DNA of 64,000 nt, from positions 1-64,000 of the forward strand of contig CAJTPN010000014.1 of the NCBI GenBank assembly GCA_910578185.1, in the 5' to 3' direction. Positions 17,983 through 25,898 of the stretch are shown here, piece after piece. The translations under genes and the position numbers were made by a program. The stretch's first letter is position 1; every line of letters starts with the position of its first letter. Below the pieces are notes generated by a model. It was not told the origin of the DNA, ran no database searches, and saw only the letters and a list, made by a program, of their open reading frames with translations. Origin of the DNA: an uncultured Acetatifactor sp. GTDB taxonomy: Bacteria; Bacillota; Clostridia; Lachnospirales; Lachnospiraceae.

Positions 17983-19147
17983 AAGGTTGTGCGCTATCCG
18001 AATCGTTTTGCGTGTTCTCAGCCAGGGAGGCCCGCACCGTAATCCCGTTGACTTCCACACTGCCGTCCAATTCAATGATGAGACATTCTCTGCCGTCGAT
18101 TCTGCGGGTTTCGATCAGGTCAGTGCGTTCAGGGTTTACTTTGATGACAATATCAGGGGTTTTGACTTCAAAGGAGCGGGTGTTCATTACATTGTTCATG
18201 AGCAGGGAAGTTTTTTCACCGGCGGTCTCGTCATATCGTTTATCAAAATCCGAAAGACGCTCATTTGTCACGCCGCTGTCAGCCAGAATGGTTTTTACTT
18301 CGTTTTTGTTCAGCGCCAGCGGTTCCGGCGCTTCCTTGTGTTCTTCCGCCAATTCATTTAGCTTATCGTGAATATTTTTTACAACCTCGATGCCGCAGTC
18401 TTCTCCCAGCGTGTCTTCTATGATGGCCTGGAAGGTTTCTTTCTGACCGCCTGCGGAGAGGGGAAGGGGACAACCAAGCAGGGGTTCCACGAAACTTTCC
18501 CGCAATTCCTCAGGATTTTTGGAATAATAGAGGGTGCTGTGAAGATCGGTGCTCCTGTCCTGAAAGGCGGGAAACAGAAAGCCTGTTTCGGGGAGCGTAA
18601 CCACCCAGTCCCGCACCCGGTTTTGAAAGGCGTTTTCTTCCGGATTATAACTGAGACCTGGTTTGGACAGCTCCACGGGACAGATACAGCATAATATGTA
18701 TTCATAAACTTCATCCGAGGCATCTTCCATATCTATACCGTCGGAAGTCTTTCCGGGAACATCGTATACGTCGTGAATCAACAGGATCAGATAATTCCCC
18801 ACATATTCATAGTTTTCTATTACTTTGTCGTAGAATTCTTCCAAAAGGGCGTCATCTTTTAATTTGCTGTCTCGCAGACGCAGCAGGAATTCCTGAGAAC
18901 CTCCGGTTTCTTCACTGGCAAGGGGAAATTCCAGGGTCAGCAGGTTTTTGCCCATGGTGCCGGAAAGGGTTTTGCGCAGAATCTCAAAGTACTTAAACAT
19001 CTCTTCTTCGGGAAGGGCCAGGAATGCCTGCTTAAACATAGTTTTTTTATTTTTTTCCCCGTCCACATAGCAGCCGCAGATGCGGGTAATGGAGCAGTTC
19101 CTGGGGGTGAGAAGCTTTTTTAGTTCGGATATTTCTTGTTTTGTCAT
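17981..19147 (-). CDS. DUF4317 family protein
   Basis: A 388-residue cytoplasmic protein matching DUF4317, an uncharacterised family common in Lachnospiraceae and relatives. Start ATG 19147 (MTKQEISELKKLLTP) is preceded by AGAGGT; an in-frame ATG at 19204 lacks a site. Recognisable features are the N-terminal RNCSITRICGCYVDGEKN and the acidic central part. There is no signal peptide or membrane helix. It has its own promoter and is divergent from mscL. The function is unknown. Confidence 0.8.
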   Translation of the reverse strand: MTKQEISELKKLLTPRNCSITRICGCYVDGEKNKKTMFKQAFLALPEEEMFKYFEILRKTLSGTMGKNLLTLEFPLASEETGGSQEFLLRLRDSKLKDDALLEEFYDKVIENYEYVGNYLILLIHDVYDVPGKTSDGIDMEDASDEVYEYILCCICPVELSKPGLSYNPEENAFQNRVRDWVVTLPETGFLFPAFQDRSTDLHSTLYYSKNPEELRESFVEPLLGCPLPLSAGGQKETFQAIIEDTLGEDCGIEVVKNIHDKLNELAEEHKEAPEPLALNKNEVKTILADSGVTNERLSDFDKRYDETAGEKTSLLMNNVMNTRSFEVKTPDIVIKVNPERTDLIETRRIDGRECLIIELDGSVEVNGITVRASLAENTQNDSDSAQP

Positions 19148-19261
19148 AGGTTTACCTCTTTTTTGATTGTGCACTTTATTAAGAGACGATGGGTTGCTTT
19201 GCATTTAAGCAGAGAATCGTAAACGCCTCTTTGCCGTAACTTACAAATTGTGGCAAGCCTT

Positions 19262-19290
19262 AGTATATACCAAATTTTCCGAATGGGCAA
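19262..19290 (-). promoter_or_regulatory. Promoter of the DUF4317 gene
   Basis: On the minus strand: TTGCCC (19290-19285), 17-bp spacer, TATACT (19267-19262). Confidence 0.5.
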
Positions 19291-19305
19291 GTACACAAAT
19301 AGATA

Positions 19306-19334
19306 TTGTGATGTGGAAATTCTTATGTTATGAT
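19306..19334 (+). promoter_or_regulatory. Promoter of mscL and the TPR lipoprotein gene
   Basis: TTGTGA (19306-19311), 17-bp spacer, TATGAT (19329-19334); it lies back to back with the DUF4317 promoter. Confidence 0.5.
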
Positions 19335-19430
19335 GTAATAAACAGCAGGGCATTGCGGGCCGGGGAGGCATATTTTTGAAAGGTTACGGATGCCTGACTG
19401 ACAAAAACGGACGAAAGGCGGAAGTGGAGA

Positions 19431-19931
19431 ATGGGTGCGGATGAGAATAAATCCAAGGGAAGAGCGAACGTTGGACAAAAGGGAAAAGGTTTGATTTCCG
19501 AGTTTAAGAAGTTTGTTATGCGGGGCAATGTGCTGGACATGGCGGTTGGTGTGATTGTGGGCGGTGCGTTTACCTCCATTGTTACTTCCCTGAACAAAGA
19601 TATTTTAACTCCTTTGCTGGCGATATTTGGCGGGACGGATTTTAGTTATCTTACTGTGACTTTGGGAAGCGGTGAAAATGCACCAGTTCTGTATTACGGC
19701 AACTTTGTTACGGCGGTTATAAATTTCCTGATTACGGCGCTGGTTATTTTTTGCCTCATAAAGATGATGAATTCCATTGGAAACAGGATGAAGAAAAAAG
19801 AGGAAGAAGCTCCTTTGAAACCTGCCACGAAAAAGTGTCCATATTGTATGAGCGAGATAGCGGCAGAGGCGGTGAGATGTCCGCATTGTACGTCTCATTT
19901 GGGTCAGGACGAGGAGAAGACGCAACAATAA
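19431..19931 (+). CDS. mscL: Large-conductance mechanosensitive channel with C-terminal zinc ribbon
   Basis: A 166-residue MscL that opens under membrane tension and releases solutes in hypo-osmotic shock. The core begins EFKKFVMRGNVLDMAVGVIVGGA and has two membrane helices. Compared with the usual length of about 135, it has a charged N-terminal extension of about 20 residues and a tail with two CPxC pairs (CPYC and CPHC) forming a predicted zinc ribbon. It is followed within 20 bp by the TPR lipoprotein gene and is probably co-transcribed with it. Confidence 0.93.
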   Translation: MGADENKSKGRANVGQKGKGLISEFKKFVMRGNVLDMAVGVIVGGAFTSIVTSLNKDILTPLLAIFGGTDFSYLTVTLGSGENAPVLYYGNFVTAVINFLITALVIFCLIKMMNSIGNRMKKKEEEAPLKPATKKCPYCMSEIAAEAVRCPHCTSHLGQDEEKTQQ

Positions 19932-19950
19932 GCGAGGAGTGAATTACCCA

Positions 19951-21024
19951 GTGATAAAATGGAAGCGGAGTATTCTGAGAGGAAAATGGTTTCTGCAGAC
20001 GGCGGGCCTTATGTTTGTTATGGCGCTTTCCGGCTGCGCTACGTCGGGGCAAAAGACACAGGAAGCCATGAAGATGATACAGGGGCTGGACTACCAGGGC
20101 GCGTTGACTGTATTGGAAAGTGCAAAGGAGAGCGGCGAGAATGCCAGGCTGATTAACCGGGCAAAAGGAATCGCCCATATGGGATTGACCGATTATGGGC
20201 AGGCGATTACCTGCTTTGAAGCGGCGCTTGCAGGCAGTAACGGAATGGTGGAAAACTTTGATTTTGATTTAAATTATTATCTGGCGGCGGCCTATACCAA
20301 AAATAACATGTATGATCGTGCGGAGGAAGTTTATAATGCGATTCTGGGCCTGCGGCCCTTGGAGGAGGAGGCCTTCTTTCTGCGGGGAAATGTGCGCCTT
20401 GCGCTTGGAGACAGCCAAGGGGCAAAGGCGGATTTTGACCAGGTGATTGCATTGAATCCAAAAAATTACGACAGGCTCATTCAAATATATGAGGTGCTGG
20501 ACTATTATGACAAAGGCGAAGATGGAAAGGCTTATCTGGTTGCAGCCCTGGCTATTGGGGATAAGCAGATGGACAAGTACGTCAGCGGGCGGATTTATTA
20601 TTATCTTGGAGACTACCAAAACGCTTATATGGATTTGGAGGAGGCGAAGGAGAAGGGGGGAGCAGAGAGTTATCTATATCTGGGCAGAGCGTATGAAGCT
20701 ACGGGAGACTATAACTATGCCGCCAATGTCTACAATTCTTATCTGAGCAAATATGAAGGAAACGCGCAGATGTATAATCAGCTGGGCTTGTGTGAGATTG
20801 CCAGAGGGGAATATCAGAAGGCGCTGGAAGCGTTTCAGGCCGGAAAAAAACTGGAGAATACCACCATGATGCAGACGCTTTCCTTTAATGAAATAGTGGC
20901 CTACGAGCATATGGGAGAATTTCAGCAGGCGCTTTCATTGATGGAAAGTTACCTGAAAAATTATCCGGATGACGCTCAGGCAAAGCGTGAGTATGAATTC
21001 CTTTCCACAAGACAGGGGCAGTGA
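19951..21024 (+). CDS. TPR-repeat lipoprotein
   Basis: A lipoprotein of about 357 residues: basic N-terminus, hydrophobic stretch and lipobox ALSGC, then several tetratricopeptide repeats (for example AYTKNNMYDRAEEVYNAIL and LGLCEIARGEYQKALEAFQ). TPR proteins are protein-protein scaffolds; this one should be tethered to the outer face of the membrane. GTG 19951 is chosen for its spacing of 11 nt from GAGGAG; GTG 19939 is an alternative with four more residues. It follows mscL closely. The partner is unknown. Confidence 0.8.
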   Translation: MIKWKRSILRGKWFLQTAGLMFVMALSGCATSGQKTQEAMKMIQGLDYQGALTVLESAKESGENARLINRAKGIAHMGLTDYGQAITCFEAALAGSNGMVENFDFDLNYYLAAAYTKNNMYDRAEEVYNAILGLRPLEEEAFFLRGNVRLALGDSQGAKADFDQVIALNPKNYDRLIQIYEVLDYYDKGEDGKAYLVAALAIGDKQMDKYVSGRIYYYLGDYQNAYMDLEEAKEKGGAESYLYLGRAYEATGDYNYAANVYNSYLSKYEGNAQMYNQLGLCEIARGEYQKALEAFQAGKKLENTTMMQTLSFNEIVAYEHMGEFQQALSLMESYLKNYPDDAQAKREYEFLSTRQGQ

Positions 21025-21062
21025 GTCACATCGTTTCCCGCTTGTGGAAGGAGCGGAGGAGA

Positions 21063-21638
21063 TTAAAACGGAAGCCATTCCAACAGTCCCAAATGTTCCA
21101 GCAGAATCTTGCTTCCCATTAAGATCAAGATGACACCACCTGTAAGTTCGGCTTTTGATTTATATTTGATGCCGAACACATTTCCGATCTTTACGCCGAC
21201 TGCGGAGAGCATGAAGGTGATGACGCCGATAAAGGAGACGGCAGGAAGGATGCTGACCTGAAGAAAGGCGTAGGTGACGCCCACTGCCAATGCGTCGATG
21301 CTGGTGGCAACGGCCAACAGTAACATGGTTTTAACGTCCAGAGAATCATCTGCTTTCTCTTCCCCCTTGGAGAGCGCTTCTTTCACCATATTGGCCCCAA
21401 TCAGTGCCAGCAGTACGAATGCGATCCAGTGGTCGATGGCTTCCACATACTGCTTGAACTGACTTCCCAACAGATATCCGATAAACGGCATGAAGGCCTG
21501 GAAGGATCCGAACCAAAGACCAACGATAAAGGCTTTTTTCAACGATATTTTTTTCATGGCAAGCCCCTTGCAGATGGATACAGCAAAGGCGTCCATGGAC
21601 AAACCGACGGCGGTTACAAATAAAGTAAACAGATTCAT
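21063..21638 (-). CDS. mntP: Manganese efflux pump MntP
   Basis: A 191-residue, six-helix membrane protein of the MntP (formerly YebN) family, which exports Mn2+. The internal two-fold repeat is visible: GLSMDAFAVSICKG in helix 1 and ATSIDALAVGVTYAF in the second half, each with the conserved membrane Asp. The ribosome site GAGGAGG lies 9 nt before the ATG. The leader contains a yybP-ykoY riboswitch (separate entry), which agrees with manganese control and supports the functional call. Confidence 0.95.
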   Translation of the reverse strand: MNLFTLFVTAVGLSMDAFAVSICKGLAMKKISLKKAFIVGLWFGSFQAFMPFIGYLLGSQFKQYVEAIDHWIAFVLLALIGANMVKEALSKGEEKADDSLDVKTMLLLAVATSIDALAVGVTYAFLQVSILPAVSFIGVITFMLSAVGVKIGNVFGIKYKSKAELTGGVILILMGSKILLEHLGLLEWLPF

Positions 21639-21685
21639 GGGAAAACCTCCTCTAGGATTGTGGTTTGCGGTAATCGTAAGAAATC

Positions 21686-21739
21686 AAAAACTCATGGACG
21701 CTCCGCGCTTTGTATCAACAAGTGCAGATCGTCCATGAG
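21686..21739 (-). terminator. Riboswitch-controlled terminator in the mntP leader
   Basis: On the minus strand, CTCATGGACG (21739-21730) pairs with CGTCCATGAG (21700-21691), followed by five T. Its 5' arm includes CTCATGG, which is also the 3' strand of riboswitch stem P1, so the two structures exclude each other. Confidence 0.85.
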
Positions 21740-21836
21740 TCTCATTGTCACAAATAAATTGTTTCGGTAATACCAGATGTAAACATCATTATGTTGATAT
21801 TACCACAGCCGAAGCTGCCAACTACTCCCTCACTGG
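21733..21836 (-). promoter_or_regulatory. yybP-ykoY manganese riboswitch
   Basis: Read on the minus strand, the leader holds family hallmarks: P1 strand CCAGTGAG, then GGGAGTAG, a GC hairpin GGCAGC-TTCG-GCTGT, a helix GGTAATA / TATTACC enclosing TCAACATA, and the closing ATGAGA before CTCATGG. These match the GGGGAGUAG and CAACAUA signatures of Mn2+-sensing yybP-ykoY aptamers. Closing P1 sequesters CTCATGG and should prevent the terminator, so Mn2+ would switch mntP on. Confidence 0.85.
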
Positions 21837-21849
21837 AAATGTATTTTAT

Positions 21850-21878
21850 ATCTTATCCTATCGGGAATGGTTTGTCAA
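21850..21878 (-). promoter_or_regulatory. Promoter of mntP
   Basis: On the minus strand: TTGACA (21878-21873), 17-bp spacer, TAAGAT (21855-21850). The start near 21843 is only about 7 nt upstream of the aptamer. Confidence 0.75.
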
Positions 21879-21974
21879 TAAGAAAAAGGCAATATTTGGC
21901 AGTTTTTGCGTTTTTCAAGACCTTAGTGTTGATTGATCAGCGTGAAAGTTATAAAAGAGCATATATTAGCCTGC

Positions 21975-22002
21975 TTGACATTTCGGCAGTTTAATGTAAA
22001 AT
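21975..22002 (+). promoter_or_regulatory. Promoter of the wall-binding protein gene
   Basis: TTGACA (21975-21980), 16-bp spacer, TAAAAT (21997-22002). It gives a leader of about 220 nt containing TGTGATC (22053-22059) and GATCACA (22074-22080), which form a small hairpin or an operator. I could not assign the leader to a known riboswitch. Confidence 0.55.
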
Positions 22003-22229
22003 AAAATGAAGTGTTTTATGATTGTCCTGCAGATTTTTGGCTGAGGGGGTGATGTGATCTTTTCTTTCCAAGGGATCACAAATAGAAGAAAACAGAATGT
22101 CTAAAGGGGTTGGACAACGCAGTTCATTATTAGCAGTTTCATAAGTTAGAATTTAAAACAGATTCGATGCGTAAAGCGTGGAGAACGGAACGAGTGCCCT
22201 GATGCGGGTACGGGAACAGGAGGCTTGAA

Positions 22230-24551
22230 ATGAGAAATGTGAGCAGGAAAATTAAAAACTGCACGGCAGCCATTGCTTTGGCGGGGCTTGCCATGCCGCT
22301 TGTGGCCTATGCGGCTCCGCCCGGCGGAAACGGTTGGGAAGAAGTGGACGGCGCATGGTATTGGTATGAAGACGGCGTGAAGCAGGGCTTGGAGGAGCCG
22401 GGTAAGGAGATTTATGATCCTGGAAGTCAGGCCTGGTATTGGCTGGATTCCATATATGACGGCAAGAAGGCTGTGAGCAAGGAAGTGTATATGCCAAAAA
22501 GTGATGCGGGTCCCTGGGCGGAACATGAGGATGGCACCGGCAAGTGGGTGCGCTATGATGAGTATGGTCATATGATCAAGGGCTGGTACACCAATGAAGC
22601 GGGAAATACATATTTCTATGATCCTATTTATGGGGCCATGGTTAAGGGCGCATTGGAAATAGACCAGGTTCCCTGTTATTTTGACGATGTTACCGGAGTA
22701 GGCGCAGATTGTGTCTGGATTACTGTAAATGGGGACGAGTACTGGTATGAGGGCGGCCGCCGTCAGGGGCTGGAAGGAGTGGGAAAGGAGATATACGATC
22801 CCGGAAGTCAGGCCTGGTATTGGCTGGATTCCATATATGACGGCAAGAAGGCCGTGAGCAAGGAAGTGTACATGCCGGAAGGCAGTGCGGGTCCCTGGGC
22901 GGAACATGAGGACGGCACCGGCAAGTGGGTGCGTTATGACGAGAAGGGCCACATGGTAAAAGGATGGTATCGGGACGGACAGGGAAACGCCTGGTATTAT
23001 GATCTGATTTATGGTACCATGGCAAAAGGAAGCGTAACGATTGAGGGTAAGACGTATCAGTTTGATTCGCTTACCGGTAGATTGGAGAAAGAGCCGGTGC
23101 CGACTCCCACGCCAACGCCTACGCCGACTCCCACACCGGAGCCCACCCCTACGCCTGAACCGGATCTCTCAAATGATGCCGTTCGCAGTTATGAGATCAG
23201 CATTGAGGGGGATGTAAGTACAAACTTTTCACTGTATTGGACCTTTACGGCCGAGACCCCGGAAGTGGTGGCGTTCTTTGATTGTCAGGATCGCCTGAAT
23301 GTGGCGTATGTGGAGGAAAGCTCCGATAAAAACATGTTGAAAATCCAGCGTTATAACAGTGAAATGGCAATGGTGGATCAGTTGTCCCTGGAATGCCGTT
23401 ATCCTTTGTTTGGCAATATTACCAGCGACGACGAGGGAAATTATTACGTGGTCTGGGGGCAGAACAGTACCGATGAAAGTGGAGAGTGCATCGTTATAAG
23501 CGTGGCGAAATATGCTTATGATGGTTCTTTCCTGGCGGAGTGTAATTTGACCGGGGCTGAGAGTACGGATTACACATCCGACGGACTTCGGTTTGCCACC
23601 AAGCTTCCCTTTGACGCAGGAAACTGTGATTTGGCGGTGAACGGAGGCGTTTTGGCGGTAAATTATGCCAGGGAAATGTACAGTGGGCATCAATCCAATT
23701 ATGTGTTCTATGTTGACTGTGGTACCATGGAAAGGCTTTCCGGAAAAGCGCCTTATTGCAGCCATTCCTTTGACCAACGTATTATTGGGGTGTCAGACGG
23801 AGGATTCCTTGCGCTGAATCATGGGGATGCTTTTACAAGGACTTTCGTGATATCCAAGATCAACACAGACAGGCGTGTGATGGGAGAAGCATATAATTTC
23901 CATTTCAGAGAAGGCGCAAACAGGGATCACGGTTACAATGAAACCTATGCCCAGCTTGGAGGTGTGGCAGAGACAGGTAACGCATATGTGTTCTGCGGAA
24001 GCTCTGAGAGGACATTGTCGTTGGATACCGCGCCTACGAAACCATGGAGGAATACTTCTTCCAGTTCAAATTATTGTGGATACAGCGAGTCCAGGGATTT
24101 GTTCTTACAGATATTGAAAAAAGATTTCTATAGATATGACGGAGCGGAGATGTATCTGACAGCGGGAGAATCCAGGTCTCCTGTGGGTTCCAGACCGGAA
24201 AATGCGCTGACAAATCTTTATCTGGAGGGAACCGAGACGGATTATGGTGTGATATGGCTTACGGATTATGCGGATGAATATTATGTGGCAAATCCGAAAA
24301 TAGTGGCCATTTCAGATAACAGCTTTGTGATCATGTGGGAGAAACGTATTTACAGTACGCCCAATGAGGGAGTGGAGACCTATTACCAGATCTTCTCGGA
24401 GGATGGGACGGCTCTTTGCGGTCCGCGCCAAATAAAGGGTTGCAGACTGGCGGGTAATGTGGATCCGGAGTACCATAACGGTAAGATTTATTGGGTGACA
24501 AAGGATGAAAATGGTTCCTTTATTCATGTGCTGGACCCGAAGGCAGAGTAA
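22230..24551 (+). CDS. Secreted cell-wall-binding repeat protein with Pro-Thr linker
   Basis: A 773-residue exported protein. ATG 22230 follows AGGAGG by 7 nt and opens a signal peptide ending near VAYA-APPGG. Two aromatic repeat blocks of about 85-100 residues (offset 127) follow, with phrases such as YWYEDGVKQGLE, AWYWLDSIYDGKKAVSKEVY and GHMIKGWY. They resemble the choline/cell-wall-binding repeats that bind teichoic acid in related Firmicutes. Next is a linker of PT and PTPEP repeats, then about 460 residues rich in short beta strands (YYVVWGQNST, FVIMWEKRIY), propeller-like, which I could not assign. Likely surface-retained. Confidence 0.78.
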   Translation: MRNVSRKIKNCTAAIALAGLAMPLVAYAAPPGGNGWEEVDGAWYWYEDGVKQGLEEPGKEIYDPGSQAWYWLDSIYDGKKAVSKEVYMPKSDAGPWAEHEDGTGKWVRYDEYGHMIKGWYTNEAGNTYFYDPIYGAMVKGALEIDQVPCYFDDVTGVGADCVWITVNGDEYWYEGGRRQGLEGVGKEIYDPGSQAWYWLDSIYDGKKAVSKEVYMPEGSAGPWAEHEDGTGKWVRYDEKGHMVKGWYRDGQGNAWYYDLIYGTMAKGSVTIEGKTYQFDSLTGRLEKEPVPTPTPTPTPTPTPEPTPTPEPDLSNDAVRSYEISIEGDVSTNFSLYWTFTAETPEVVAFFDCQDRLNVAYVEESSDKNMLKIQRYNSEMAMVDQLSLECRYPLFGNITSDDEGNYYVVWGQNSTDESGECIVISVAKYAYDGSFLAECNLTGAESTDYTSDGLRFATKLPFDAGNCDLAVNGGVLAVNYAREMYSGHQSNYVFYVDCGTMERLSGKAPYCSHSFDQRIIGVSDGGFLALNHGDAFTRTFVISKINTDRRVMGEAYNFHFREGANRDHGYNETYAQLGGVAETGNAYVFCGSSERTLSLDTAPTKPWRNTSSSSNYCGYSESRDLFLQILKKDFYRYDGAEMYLTAGESRSPVGSRPENALTNLYLEGTETDYGVIWLTDYADEYYVANPKIVAISDNSFVIMWEKRIYSTPNEGVETYYQIFSEDGTALCGPRQIKGCRLAGNVDPEYHNGKIYWVTKDENGSFIHVLDPKAE
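22339..23070 (+). repeat. Internal duplication of the wall-binding module
   Basis: Two copies offset by 381 bp (127 codons); the middle of each copy, including GCCTGGTATTGGCTGGATTC, is almost identical at the DNA level while the edges have diverged. Confidence 0.85.
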
Positions 24552-24611
24552 GCAGACAGATCAAGGGATTTTAGTACGCCTGCAGCGAGAATTTTATTAT
24601 TATAAATAAAA

Positions 24612-24654
24612 ATAGGAGGCTGGTCAAATTGGCCAGCCTCCTATCTGATTTTTT
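24612..24654. terminator. Bidirectional terminator between the wall-binding protein and cspA genes
   Basis: 12-bp perfect stem ATAGGAGGCTGG / CCAGCCTCCTAT, with a T-run shortly after on the plus strand and T-rich sequence directly after on the minus strand. Confidence 0.9.
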
Positions 24655-24669
24655 AATGGTTGTCAGCGC

Positions 24670-24885
24670 TTATGCTACTACTGTAACGTTGGTAGCGCGG
24701 ATCTTGCTGCTGTTTTGAGGGTCACACTCCGTATCGAAAGTGACTTTCTGGCCTTCTTCCAAAGACTTGAAACCGTCAGCATTTATTGCGGAGAAATGTA
24801 CGAAAACCTCTTCGCCGTTGGAATCATTGGTGATGAAACCATAGCCCTTTTGTGCGTTAAACCATTTGACTGTACCGTTGTTCAT
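24670..24885 (-). CDS. Cold-shock protein (CspA family)
   Basis: A 71-residue single-domain cold-shock protein that binds single-stranded RNA and DNA and acts as an RNA chaperone. RNP1 (KGYGFI) and RNP2 (VFVHFSAI) are intact, and the N-terminus MNNGTVKWFNAQKG is typical. AAGGAGGTG lies at the right distance from ATG 24885. The leader is about 140 nt and carries a large AU-rich hairpin, consistent with post-transcriptional control. Confidence 0.97.
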   Translation of the reverse strand: MNNGTVKWFNAQKGYGFITNDSNGEEVFVHFSAINADGFKSLEEGQKVTFDTECDPQNSSKIRATNVTVVA

Positions 24886-24946
24886 ATGGCACCTCCTTAA
24901 AAAAGTGTGTTAAAATAATAGTGTTGTTGATTCTAAAAGGTAAGGC

Positions 24947-25003
24947 AAAAAATCGCATATTTTTGTAAAGCATTATCAAGACAATGACTTACAAAAATAT
25001 GCG
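24947..25003 (-). terminator. Terminator-like hairpin in the cspA leader
   Basis: On the minus strand CGCATATTTTTGTAA (25003-24989) pairs perfectly over 15 bp with TTACAAAAATATGCG (24968-24954); a further CATT/AATG pairing lies inside. A then six T follow (24953-24947). It lies between the cspA promoter and ribosome site, so it could act as an attenuator. Confidence 0.6.
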
Positions 25004-25035
25004 AGTTCAATGACTTTCATTTAGAATACATCTAG

Positions 25036-25065
25036 AGTATAGCACTGCCATATGGAAAATGTCAA
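25036..25065 (-). promoter_or_regulatory. Promoter of the cold-shock gene
   Basis: On the minus strand: TTGACA (25065-25060), 18-bp spacer, TATACT (25041-25036). Confidence 0.7.
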
Positions 25066-25137
25066 CATTTTTTTATGACATTTTTTGTGTTATGCATATT
25101 ATTTGTGCAAATGGGAAAGCTTGGCATGAAATCATAT

Positions 25138-25143
25138 TATAAT
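25138..25143 (+). promoter_or_regulatory. -10 element of the EIIA-like gene
   Basis: Perfect TATAAT, with no good -35 box at normal distance. It overlaps an upstream in-frame ATG (25142) and so argues for the start at 25169. Confidence 0.4.
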
Positions 25144-25168
25144 GAATTGTGTTTGGAGGTGGCTTCTT

Positions 25169-25789
25169 ATGGTTTTGGGTGTGATGTGGGCGGTGACGGC
25201 GGCAGTGTTGGGCTTTATGTTGGGCAGAGTTTCCATGTATGGACGGGAATTGGTGGAAGTGGAGGACGGGGGATTTGAAGGGGTAGCCGTTCCGATGGGA
25301 GGTAAAAGTACTGTGCGGCGGGGACATCGGGTGGAGGAAAAGATGGAAGAATGGTCCGTGTGCAGCCCTGTTTCCGGGGAGGTGACGGGACAAAGAGAGG
25401 GGGAACGGCCAACAGTGGTGATTCGGCCAGACGGAGATAAGCTGTATGCGCCTGCAGGAGGCAAAATTACCCGTCTGTTTCCCATGGGCAATGCCTTTTT
25501 ATTTTCAACGGAATTTGGAGCGGAATTATATATCCAGGCCGGAGAGGTAAGCGACGAACTGTTGGTGCGGTATTACCGGCCTCGGATTATTCAGAATGAA
25601 GTGGTGGGGAAAGGAAAACTTCTTTTAGAATTTGACAGACAGGGGCTGGAAGCGGAAGGAGCGTCTTCGGATGTGTTTGTCTGTGTGGAGAACTGCGCTT
25701 ATGGCGGCGATGTCAGGATGACGGCGGGAGAGCAGGTGAGAGTGGGAGAAGAAATTCTGCAGGTGCGGGAGCCTGTATCCCATCCTTGA
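25169..25789 (+). CDS. Membrane-anchored EIIA(Glc)-like protein lacking the active histidine
   Basis: A 206-residue protein with one N-terminal membrane helix (residues 2-20) and a C-terminal domain of the glucose-type PTS EIIA fold: CSPVSGEV, YAPAGGKITRLFP, ELYIQAGEV, and VGKGKLLLEFD. In active EIIA the phosphorylated His sits in LLIHIG; here the position is Gln123 (YIQAG), and the second active-site His (usually in KHAIG) is Asn108. Phosphotransfer is therefore improbable, and EIIA proteins are normally soluble. The start at 25169 is set by GGAGGT 8 nt upstream. It may be a regulatory or scaffold protein. The next gene has a promoter overlapping this stop codon. Confidence 0.78.
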   Translation: MVLGVMWAVTAAVLGFMLGRVSMYGRELVEVEDGGFEGVAVPMGGKSTVRRGHRVEEKMEEWSVCSPVSGEVTGQREGERPTVVIRPDGDKLYAPAGGKITRLFPMGNAFLFSTEFGAELYIQAGEVSDELLVRYYRPRIIQNEVVGKGKLLLEFDRQGLEAEGASSDVFVCVENCAYGGDVRMTAGEQVRVGEEILQVREPVSHP

Positions 25790-25814
25790 CATAACCATGT
25801 GTATTATATAGTAT
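25786..25814 (+). promoter_or_regulatory. Promoter of the papain-fold protein gene
   Basis: TTGACA (25786-25791) overlaps the preceding stop codon; 17-bp spacer; TAGTAT (25809-25814). The leader contains a hairpin GCTTCGAT (25848-25855) / ATCGAAGC (25867-25874) upstream of the ribosome site. Confidence 0.7.
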
Positions 25815-25898
25815 GAAATGGACAATAGGACTATTTTGATAAAGCAGGCTTCGATCAATGGGACGTATCGAAGCTTACGGATCATTGGAGGGATCGAC

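Noticed and set aside
22053..22080. CRP-type operator TGTGATC...GATCACA
   Set aside because: The half-site spacing is much wider than the CRP consensus.
22009..22229. c-di-GMP riboswitch in the wall-binding protein leader
   Set aside because: The conserved GEMM core sequences are absent; only a small TGTGATC/GATCACA hairpin is seen.
23100..23165. Tandem repeat as mobile-element remnant
   Set aside because: It is the coding sequence of a Pro-Thr linker within the wall-binding protein.
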